64,000 nt of DNA from Streptococcus parasuis. GTDB lineage: Bacteria; Bacillota; Bacilli; Lactobacillales; Streptococcaceae. Under the pieces are notes generated by a model that was given only the letters and a program-made list of their open reading frames with translations, did no database searches and was not told the DNA's origin. Each line of letters starts with the position of its first letter. Positions within the stretch are counted from its first letter, which is position 1. The translations under genes were made by a program, and so were the position numbers. The stretch spans positions 806,001 to 870,000 of the forward strand of contig NZ_AP024276.1 of NCBI RefSeq assembly GCF_021654455.1. Reading direction: 5' to 3'. Shown piece by piece: positions 57,844 through 64,000 of this stretch.

Positions 57844-58657
57844 CTCTATATTCAGGGAGTTTATCTACCATGTGATAGGCAAGCAAACCAAGTAAGATAC
57901 TCATTACTGGGAACACTGTACTGAGGATACCTGTATTGAAGGGAGAATTAAACAGGAAGTGGAGTCCCATGCTAGCAAATAGCCAACCTGCTCCTTGTGC
58001 TTTTGACATACCTGAATCTTTAGTCAATAGGGCAACTAGACCAATTGCAAAGAGCATTGTAAATACCCAATGGGTCCAACCAGCTTGACCAACGCGCTCG
58101 ATGATGGTTTCGAATCCATCTAATTTACCCATGAACATATCACGGAAGGTAAACATGCAGTCCTCTATGAGTTGGAAACCAAGTCCAGCAATGATTCCGC
58201 TGACTAAAGCATGTTTTAGGGTTAGTTTTCTACAAATCAGTAAGACAAGCAAAACAACCAAACCTTTAGCAAATTCTTCAGCAAATGGAGCAGCAACTGC
58301 GGCTCCCCAATTAGCTCTAAAGGAGTCACTTACTTTGACAATTTCTAGTAAAAAGTAGCCGATTGCTACATGACCAACTTCTGAGAATGCCATACCAGCA
58401 GTTAAACCAAGTAGCCAAGATAGATTTGTAACTTTTTTGGAAATATGATAACGTTTAGCCAAGTAGCGAGTGAGAAAGAGAAGAGGGAGAAGATAAATTG
58501 CAACTAATGATATCGTTAGGAAGAAGAGAGGGTATTTATCCTCCATACCATTGGGTTTTCCAAATTCTCCGAAGACAATTTTACATCCACTGACAAATCC
58601 AATCGCTGCCAGCAAGATAGGGAAGTAGGTTTTACAAGAATGAAGTAGTTGTTTCAT
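57833..58657 (-). CDS. PrsW-family intramembrane metalloprotease
   Basis: The 274-residue membrane protein has about eight hydrophobic helices with PrsW-type motifs: AAPFAEEFAKGLVVL (EExxK), GIIAGLGFQLIEDCMFTF (ExxxY/F region) and GLHFLFNSPF (HxxxN). Family members cut membrane proteins such as anti-sigma factors; the substrate here is unknown. ATG at 58657 follows AAAGGACACAAC. An upstream ATG would extend it by 14 residues but lacks a ribosome site. Its stop lies inside a repeat. Confidence 0.88.
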   Translation of the reverse strand: MKQLLHSCKTYFPILLAAIGFVSGCKIVFGEFGKPNGMEDKYPLFFLTISLVAIYLLPLLFLTRYLAKRYHISKKVTNLSWLLGLTAGMAFSEVGHVAIGYFLLEIVKVSDSFRANWGAAVAAPFAEEFAKGLVVLLVLLICRKLTLKHALVSGIIAGLGFQLIEDCMFTFRDMFMGKLDGFETIIERVGQAGWTHWVFTMLFAIGLVALLTKDSGMSKAQGAGWLFASMGLHFLFNSPFNTGILSTVFPVMSILLGLLAYHMVDKLPEYRDLN

Positions 58658-58851
58658 GTTGTGTCCTTTCTGTATTAATAAACTAATGCATGAGTACATT
58701 GTAACAAAGAAAAAAAGTTTTGTCTAGTAATTATCGGTTTTTCCGAACATTTTTTTACTATGTTCTTTCATTTTTTCACAGCGTAGCAGTTTTATGCTAA
58801 ATTGATTCATTTTTGATAGACTAAGAGTAAACAGAAAAAAAGGAGCATCCT

Positions 58852-60168
58852 ATGGAACAATATGATTTAGTAGTCATTGGTTTTGGAAAGGCTGGTAAGA
58901 CCTTGGCAGGTAAGCTGTCAGCAGCTGGGAAGAAGGTTGCCTTAGTAGAGGAAAATCCTGCTATGTTTGGCGGGACTTGTATCAATATTGGCTGTATTCC
59001 AACCAAGACTCTTTTAGTTGCAGCAGATAAAAACTGGACTTTCGAGCAGGTCATGGAACAAAAAGAAACAGTCACTACTCGCTTGCGAAACAAAAACGAG
59101 GCAGTCTTGAAAGGCAGTGGTGCTAGTTTGTATCAAGGACACGCGCGTTTTGTGGCGGATAAGGTTGTGGAAGTATCAGCAGGTGAGGAATCCATCCAAC
59201 TGACTGCGGAAACTATTGTCATCAATACAGGTGCTAAGTCGCGCGTGCTTCCAATTCCAGGTTTGTTGGATACAGCTCACGTTTATGATAGTACAGGCAT
59301 TCAGAACTTGGAAACTCGTCCTGATAGGTTGGCTATTATCGGCGGAGGCAACATTGGACTGGAATTTGCTGGACTCTACAGCAAACTCGGTAGTCAGGTG
59401 ACGGTATATGAAGCCAGCTCTGCTATTTTACCAAGAGAAGAGGAAGTAGTCGCTCAGTTAGCCAAGGAGTATATGGAAGAAGCTGGCGTGACCTTCGTTT
59501 TGGGTGCTAAAATTGAGCAAGTCGCAGCTACGGGCGAGCAGGTTGCCCTGACGGTTAATGGAGAATCGGCAGTCTTTGATGCTGTCCTCTATGCGACAGG
59601 TCGTGTGCCGAACACTGCTGACTTGGGCTTGGGAAATACGGCGATTGAGCTTCTGGAAAATGGTGCTGTTAAGGTGGATGACTACTGTGAAACCACGGTT
59701 CCAGGTGTCTACGCAGTGGGCGATGTCAATGGCGGTCCACAATTCACTTACACATCCCTAGACGACTTCCGTATCGTCTTCGGCAAGTTGACTGGGACTG
59801 GAACTTATAGCTTGAGCCAACGCAAGTCTATTCCAACCAGCGTCTTTATTACGCCTGTGCTGTCTCGTGTTGGTCTGACCGAGAAGGAAGCCAAGGAAGC
59901 AGGTTACGACTACATTGCCAATGAATTGCCTGTTGCCAATATGCCACGTGCCCATGTCAATAATGACCTCAAAGGCATTTTCAAGGTCATCGTGGATAAG
60001 GAAAGCAAGCTTATTCTAGGTGCGACTCTCTTTGGTCGCAATTCTGAGGAGCTGATTAACTTGATTGCTATGGCAATCGACAATAAGATTCCTTATACCT
60101 ACTTCAAAATGCAGATTTTCACCCATCCGACTATGGCTGAGAATTTGAATGATGTCTTTAATTTTTAA
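58852..60168 (+). CDS. har: flavoprotein disulfide reductase, probable hypothiocyanous acid reductase (RclA/Har type)
   Basis: The 438-residue enzyme has FAD-binding VIGFGKAGKTLAGKL, the redox pair GGTCINIGCIPTK (Cys43 and Cys48), NADH-binding LAIIGGGNIGLEFAGLYSKLG, VYAVGDVNGGPQ and the C-terminal dimerisation domain ending MAENLNDVF. This pattern fits the streptococcal Har/RclA group that reduces hypothiocyanite, a host oxidant, rather than lipoamide. Its base composition is a little richer in G+C than its neighbours. AAAGGAGC precedes the ATG. Confidence 0.85.
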   Translation: MEQYDLVVIGFGKAGKTLAGKLSAAGKKVALVEENPAMFGGTCINIGCIPTKTLLVAADKNWTFEQVMEQKETVTTRLRNKNEAVLKGSGASLYQGHARFVADKVVEVSAGEESIQLTAETIVINTGAKSRVLPIPGLLDTAHVYDSTGIQNLETRPDRLAIIGGGNIGLEFAGLYSKLGSQVTVYEASSAILPREEEVVAQLAKEYMEEAGVTFVLGAKIEQVAATGEQVALTVNGESAVFDAVLYATGRVPNTADLGLGNTAIELLENGAVKVDDYCETTVPGVYAVGDVNGGPQFTYTSLDDFRIVFGKLTGTGTYSLSQRKSIPTSVFITPVLSRVGLTEKEAKEAGYDYIANELPVANMPRAHVNNDLKGIFKVIVDKESKLILGATLFGRNSEELINLIAMAIDNKIPYTYFKMQIFTHPTMAENLNDVFNF

Positions 60169-60199
60169 ATAGTCGGGTCTATTAGATACTGAACAATAA

Positions 60200-60238
60200 A
60201 AAAACAGATGCTCGCTGCTTGGTGAACATCTGTTTTTG
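60200..60238 (+). terminator. terminator of the disulfide reductase gene
   Basis: AAAACAGATG (60201-60210) pairs with CATCTGTTTT (60227-60236), followed by TG. The loop is 16 bases. Confidence 0.8.
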
Positions 60239-60239
60239 T

Positions 60240-60697
60240 GTTGAAAATTATCTAGCAAGTAAATTAAATTTTCAGCTATTATTTACATTATGTTGTAATA
60301 CGCTTGGACCAACTGAACAAAATCGTCAACTTGCTAAAAGTGATAGTGCGATAATTCCCCATTTAAATGGGAATGATTTTTTTCGATTTTTTCTTTGGTA
60401 TGACATGGTTAAAAGAATACCAATAGAACATTAAAAAAGTCTTAAAAATGAGTAGAAGATGGCCTGAAAGAACAGGTAGAGTGATAAGCAGGTGTATTCA
60501 TATTTGTAGACACATGTGGGGGTAGGTGTGATATGATCATAATAAACTTACTCAGATTCCAATTTGTTCACTTATTTGTTTCCGAATGGGTTAGAAAGAA
60601 ATATTTTTTTACTGATGATTGAACAAAATATAGTTGAATTTTTAGTACCACAGCCCTTTCCATGTTACAATAAGGTATCACACTTTGGAGGTGTTAT
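60240..60697. other. intergenic region with an orphan terminator and a promoter
   Basis: A palindromic hairpin ATTCCCC ATTTAAAT GGGAAT (60354-60374) followed by GATTTTTTTCGATTTTTTC looks like a strong terminator, yet no gene precedes it after the reductase terminator. A short RNA may be made between about 60260 and 60392. Upstream of the lipoprotein gene TGTTACAAT (60663-60671) is an extended -10. Confidence 0.5.
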
Positions 60698-61315
60698 ATG
60701 AAATGGAATAAAAAACTAGCACTTAGTGCTATCTTAGTCGCAAGTTTGTTTACTTTGTCAGCCTGTCAATCGATTACGAACTGGTGGAAGAACACCAAGG
60801 AAGAATGGATTGGTCTAGAAATGACCGTTCGAACTTTTGATGAAAATTCTCAATTAATTGATGAAATGTCTGGGAAATCCTTGTCAATTTCTCGCAACCA
60901 AGAGTTTGACTCTGTGGATGCTGAAGGCTATTCAAATGCAGATTCGTCTGTTTTAAAAGTAACCTTAGGTCAATATGAGATTGATCATGTTGGTTCATCC
61001 TTGATTGCGGCGGAAGAGGGATTGGAAGACCTATATGCCAAATACCAAACAACGGTAGATATTGCCAATTATGACCGTTCGATCCCCTTGGTGAATCGCA
61101 TGGTTTCAAGTTTGAAAAATGATTTTACTGGTAAGGCAAAGGTGGTGCTTATTCGGTCACAAAATGGTACACCTTTGGCAACCTATGTTGGAGATAAAGT
61201 TTCGCTATATGCTTCAGATGCACCAAAGACTTCTGAGCTTTTAGTTGATGGCAAACGGTTGATTATCTATCGTTGTGACTATACCATTTATGACAGAGAG
61301 CTATTGGAGAATTAA
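60698..61315 (+). CDS. lipoprotein (DUF5052-like)
   Basis: The 205-residue protein has a signal peptide with lipobox LSAC (Cys at about residue 23) and a beta-rich extracellular part (WIGLEMTVRTFDENSQLIDEMSGKSLSISRN, LTLGQYEIDHVG-like, KVVLIRSQNGTPLATYVG). It matches the streptococcal DUF5052-type lipoproteins, function unknown. GGAGGT precedes the ATG. It starts an operon with the GNAT, AlkD-like and DUF1905 genes and ends directly before the GNAT start. Confidence 0.8.
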   Translation: MKWNKKLALSAILVASLFTLSACQSITNWWKNTKEEWIGLEMTVRTFDENSQLIDEMSGKSLSISRNQEFDSVDAEGYSNADSSVLKVTLGQYEIDHVGSSLIAAEEGLEDLYAKYQTTVDIANYDRSIPLVNRMVSSLKNDFTGKAKVVLIRSQNGTPLATYVGDKVSLYASDAPKTSELLVDGKRLIIYRCDYTIYDRELLEN

Positions 61316-61813
61316 ATGATAGAGATTCGGAATGCGCAGGTTGAAGATGCGGCAAATTTGGTGGCCATTTATGCCCCGTATGTTGAAAAAACTGCCATTA
61401 CTTTTGAAACACAAGTACCTGCAGTAGAAGATTTTGCGAATAGAATTGAAAAAACATTGAAAAAATTCCCCTATCTGGTCGCAGTCGAAGAGGGACAGAT
61501 AGTGGGATATGCCTATGCATCGACCTATTATGCACGTGCAGCCTATGATTGGACGGTAGAAATGTCGGTCTATGTTCAAAAAGAAGCGCGTGGAAAAGGG
61601 ATTGGGAACTTGCTCTACACTGCTTTGGAGGAGGAATTGACTGCGCGTGGGTTCAAAAACTTTTTAGCCTGCATTGCCTTACCAAATCCTGCTTCCATTG
61701 CCTTGCATGAAAAGAGAGGATATCAGCAGGTGGCTCATTTTAAAAAAGTTGGATATAAATTTGGCACTTGGCATGATATCGTCTGGCTCCAAAAGTCTCT
61801 TGTAGGTGACTAA
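61316..61813 (+). CDS. GNAT acetyltransferase, phosphinothricin-type
   Basis: The 165-residue protein has the PAT/YncA subgroup layout (IRNAQVEDAANLVAIYAPYVEKTAITFE, YYARAAYDWTVEMSVYVQKEARGKGIGNLLYTALEEEL, ALPNPASIALHEKRGY). QKEARGKGIG is the acetyl-CoA loop. Such enzymes N-acetylate toxic amino acid analogues or oxidised amino acids; natural substrate here unknown. The ATG follows the lipoprotein stop directly and the AlkD-like gene follows within 1 base, so translation is coupled. Confidence 0.9.
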   Translation: MIEIRNAQVEDAANLVAIYAPYVEKTAITFETQVPAVEDFANRIEKTLKKFPYLVAVEEGQIVGYAYASTYYARAAYDWTVEMSVYVQKEARGKGIGNLLYTALEEELTARGFKNFLACIALPNPASIALHEKRGYQQVAHFKKVGYKFGTWHDIVWLQKSLVGD

Positions 61814-61814
61814 A

Positions 61815-62468
61815 ATGGATATTGTAGAATTGGAAAAACGATTGTTGGCCCTGGCAGAAAAAGGGCAGGCACAGCCTATGAAGGCCTACATGAAAAACAA
61901 TTTTGACTTTCTAGGTGTTCGGACACCTGACCGTCGAAAAGTTGCTAGGCAATTTTTCAAAGAATCTAAGGCTCAGGGAATTGACTGGGACTTTGTAGAG
62001 GCTTGCTGGGTCAAACCCTACCGTGAGTTTCAATATATCGCCATTGATTATCTGGTTACCAAGAAAAAAGACTTGGTTCTAGCTGATTTACCCCGTTTGA
62101 AAAAACTGGCTCAAAGTAAGTCTTGGTGGGATAGTATTGATGGATTAGATAAACTAGTCGGTAAGATTGTTTTGGACAATCCAGAGGCCAAGCAGACAAT
62201 CTTGGAATGGAGTTTGGATGACGATTTCTGGTTGAGACGGATTGCCATTGACCACCAGCTTCTCCAAAAAGAAAAGACGAATACGGAACTGTTGGAACAA
62301 ATCCTGATCAATAATCTCAATCAGACAGAATTTTTTATCAATAAGGCAATTGGCTGGAGTTTGCGGGATTATTCCAAGACCAATCCTGAATGGGTACGAG
62401 ACTTTCTGGGAAAATACCAACATCAAATGGCAAGTTTATCGATTCGTGAAGCAAGTAAGTATTTATAG
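61815..62468 (+). CDS. DNA alkylation repair protein (AlkD-like)
   Basis: The 217-residue protein is built of HEAT-like helical repeats with NFDFLGVRTPDRRKVARQFFKES, WVKPYREFQYIAIDYL, SKSWWDSIDGLDKLVG and DDDFWLRRIAIDHQL, typical of AlkC/AlkD glycosylases that remove alkylated purines without base flipping. ATG 61815 follows AGGTGACTAAA; a GTG three codons earlier overlaps the GNAT gene and is a less likely start. Confidence 0.92.
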   Translation: MDIVELEKRLLALAEKGQAQPMKAYMKNNFDFLGVRTPDRRKVARQFFKESKAQGIDWDFVEACWVKPYREFQYIAIDYLVTKKKDLVLADLPRLKKLAQSKSWWDSIDGLDKLVGKIVLDNPEAKQTILEWSLDDDFWLRRIAIDHQLLQKEKTNTELLEQILINNLNQTEFFINKAIGWSLRDYSKTNPEWVRDFLGKYQHQMASLSIREASKYL

Positions 62469-62473
62469 GTTGA

Positions 62474-62764
62474 ATGATGACAAAAGTATATGAATTTGAT
62501 GCAGTTATCCATCCTGTCCCGGATAAGGGTGGAGCATATATTATTTTCCCATATGATATCCGTCAGGAATTTGGGAAGGGGAGAGTAAAAGTACATGCGA
62601 CTTTTGATGGGCATCCCTATGATGGCTCTATTGTCAATATGGGAATGAAGGATGAAGAGGGCAATATTTGTTATATCCTCGGTATCCAGAAGGCTATTAG
62701 AGCTACAATCGGTAAGCAACCTGGAGATACGGTGTTCGTAACCATTCGAGAGCGGTTTGAGTAG
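62474..62764 (+). CDS. DUF1905-domain protein
   Basis: The 96-residue protein (YEFDAVIHPVPDKGGAYIIFPYDIRQEFGKGRVKVHATFDGHPYDGSIVNMG, ending GDTVFVTIRERFE) is a single DUF1905 beta-barrel domain of unknown function. It is the last gene of the lipoprotein-GNAT-AlkD operon, 5 bases after AlkD. No terminator of its own is obvious before the asd promoter. Confidence 0.88.
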   Translation: MMTKVYEFDAVIHPVPDKGGAYIIFPYDIRQEFGKGRVKVHATFDGHPYDGSIVNMGMKDEEGNICYILGIQKAIRATIGKQPGDTVFVTIRERFE

Positions 62765-62770
62765 TTAGAC

Positions 62771-62798
62771 TTGCAAAACTGTCAAATTATGATAGAAT
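62771..62798 (+). promoter_or_regulatory. promoter of the asd leader RNA
   Basis: TTGCAA (62771-62776), 16 bases, TAGAAT (62793-62798) with TG before the -10 (TGATAGAAT). Confidence 0.7.
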
Positions 62799-62802
62799 AG
62801 GT

Positions 62803-62960
62803 TCATGCGATGAGCCGAGTAGTGACTTAGTCACATTCGACGCTAGGGAGGTCTTCATTTAATTGAAACGCAGGAGCGGACCTTGAATAGTTGTTGTGAA
62901 CCTGCTATTCTCATCAGCAATGATGCCCTTACCCACCATTTTTGGTGGGCTTTTTTTCAT
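62803..62960 (+). ncRNA. asd RNA motif
   Basis: The structured stretch starts about TTCATGCGATGAGCCGAG, has internal stems (GTGACTTAGTCAC at 62822-62834) and ends in a terminator, directly upstream of asd. This position and style match the asd RNA motif described in lactic acid bacteria and streptococci, which can be made as a separate small RNA. It does not show the lysine riboswitch core. Family assignment is from recall, not from a covariance model. Confidence 0.7.
62930..62960 (+). terminator. terminator of the asd leader RNA
   Basis: CCCACCA (62932-62938) pairs with TGGTGGG (62944-62950) around TTTTT, followed by CTTTTTTTCATTTTT. Confidence 0.9.
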
Positions 62961-63051
62961 TTTTATACTTTTCATTTGTATAAAATGTGGTATAATTAAG
63001 AAATAATAAATTTTTTGAAAATTTTGAAGAATTGATCTAAAGGAGATACTT

Positions 63052-64000
63052 ATGGCATATGTAGTGGCTGTCGTTGGTGCGACAGGTGCAGTTGGTGCGC
63101 AAATGATTAAAATGTTGGAAGAATCAACTCTTCCAATCGAAAAAGTACGTTTATTAGCTTCTGCTCGCTCTGCGGGAAAAACCCTTCAATTTAAAGGACA
63201 AGAGATTGTTATCGAAGAAACGACTGAAACTGCCTTTGAAGGTGTTGATATTGCACTTTTCTCAGCTGGTGGTTCTACATCTGCTAAGTTCGCTCCATAC
63301 GCGGTTAAGGCGGGTGCAGTTGTTGTAGATAATACATCTTATTTCCGTCAAAATCCTGATGTTCCTTTGGTTGTTCCTGAGGTTAATGCACATGCTTTGG
63401 ATGCACATAATGGAATTATCTCTTGTCCAAACTGTTCAACTATTCAAATGATGGTTGCTTTGGAACCAATTCGTCAGAAGTGGGGCTTGGAACGGATTAT
63501 CGTTTCAACTTATCAAGCTGTATCTGGTGCAGGTATGGGTGCAATCCTAGAAACGCAGGCTCAACTTCGAGCTGTATTGAATGATGGTGTTGATCCAAAA
63601 GCTGTTGAAGCGAACATTCTTCCTTCTGGTGGTGATAAGAAACATTACCCAATTGGATTCAATGCACTTCCTCAAATTGACCTCTTCACTGAAAATGACT
63701 ATACTTACGAAGAGATGAAAATGACGAAGGAAACGAAGAAAATCATGGAAGATGATAGTATTGCCGTTTCTGCAACCTGTGTTCGTATTCCAGTTTTGTC
63801 AGCTCACTCAGAATCTGTTTACATTGAGACAAAAGAGATTGCTCCGATTGATGAAGTCAAAGCAGCAATCGCTGATTTCCCAGGTGCTGTTCTCGAAGAT
63901 GATGTTGCTAACCAAATTTATCCTCAAGCGGTCAATGCGGTTGGAAGTCGTGATACCTTTGTTGGTCGTATTCGTAAGGATTTGGACAAGGAAAATGGTA
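63052..64000 (+). CDS. asd: aspartate-semialdehyde dehydrogenase, 3' end outside the window
   Basis: The enzyme reduces aspartyl phosphate to the semialdehyde for lysine/diaminopimelate, threonine and methionine synthesis. 316 codons are visible: NADP motif [33 protein letters not shown], the catalytic Cys in [10 protein letters not shown] (about residue 128), the [10 protein letters not shown] loop and [26 protein letters not shown] active-site region with His. TAAAGGAGA precedes the ATG. It runs off the right edge with roughly 40 residues missing. Confidence 0.97.
   Translation, partial: MAYVVAVVGATGAVGAQMIKMLEESTLPIEKVRLLASARSAGKTLQFKGQEIVIEETTETAFEGVDIALFSAGGSTSAKFAPYAVKAGAVVVDNTSYFRQNPDVPLVVPEVNAHALDAHNGIISCPNCSTIQMMVALEPIRQKWGLERIIVSTYQAVSGAGMGAILETQAQLRAVLNDGVDPKAVEANILPSGGDKKHYPIGFNALPQIDLFTENDYTYEEMKMTKETKKIMEDDSIAVSATCVRIPVLSAHSESVYIETKEIAPIDEVKAAIADFPGAVLEDDVANQIYPQAVNAVGSRDTFVGRIRKDLDKENG

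Noticed and set aside
62803..62960. Lysine riboswitch upstream of asd
   Set aside because: The position suggests it, but the conserved lysine-riboswitch core segments are not seen and the sequence fits the asd RNA motif better.

Overview
The window looks like a low-GC Streptococcus chromosome, most like Streptococcus suis or a close relative. The evidence is gene order and protein character: pstB-phoU, ebsA-ferredoxin-LysM-cmk-infC-rpmI-rplT, a complete shikimate/aromatic block, separate coaB and coaC with an ECF transporter, and an asd gene behind an asd-type leader RNA. No database search was possible, so names rest on recognised motifs and context.

Layout. 1-1.55 kb: end of a phosphate-uptake operon (tail of one pstB, a second complete pstB, phoU). 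1.66-3.08 kb: an intact ISL3-family insertion sequence with a perfect 8-bp target duplication. 3.1-6.4 kb: ebsA, ferredoxin, LysM protein, cmk, and the infC-rpmI-rplT operon behind a long attenuator-type leader. 6.9-9.1 kb: lipoteichoic-acid synthase-type gene. 9.2-13.7 kb: rRNA methyltransferase, aroD, aroC, tyrA, YlbF-type gene. 13.75-17.83 kb: an ABC importer (two paralogous lipoproteins, permease, ATPase) behind a leader that encodes a 20-residue peptide with a Tyr/Phe cluster, mutually exclusive hairpins and a terminator. 17.9-21.9 kb, minus strand: aroB, aroE and two tandem DAHP synthases. 22.3-27.6 kb: aroA, aroK, pheA, an LCP protein, and the 23S rRNA uracil methyltransferase gene (rumA/rlmCD type).

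27.6-48.1 kb is an accessory region that starts exactly at the 3' end of the rumA-type gene, a known integration site of streptococcal integrative elements. Several decayed copies of that gene's 3' end lie inside it. It is therefore a graveyard of successive integrations, not one element. It carries a 5'-truncated hypothetical gene, a group II intron placed behind a terminator, a MarR/flavodoxin pair, an AraC fragment, a TetR-ABC efflux-type set, an IS200 fragment, a pair of Nmad2/Nmad3 nucleotide-modification-associated genes, a relic mobilisation region, Tn5252-type UmuC/YolD/DUF5960 genes, an FNR-box-controlled metal ATPase module, a toxin-antitoxin pair, a multidomain PD-(D/E)XK protein and an IS110 element.

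48.6-64 kb returns to housekeeping: YciI-like protein, secreted DNA/RNA endonuclease, CorA, phosphoglucomutase, coaB-coaC-ECF transporter, formate-THF ligase, PrsW-type protease, a flavoprotein disulfide reductase of the hypothiocyanous acid reductase type, an operon of lipoprotein, GNAT, AlkD and DUF1905 protein, and asd running off the end.

The best candidates for undescribed biology are the Tyr/Phe leader-peptide attenuator at 13.8-14.1 kb, the Nmad2-Nmad3 pair whose first gene seems to have lost its start codon to an IS200 fragment, and the multidomain nuclease at 44.8-46.5 kb.
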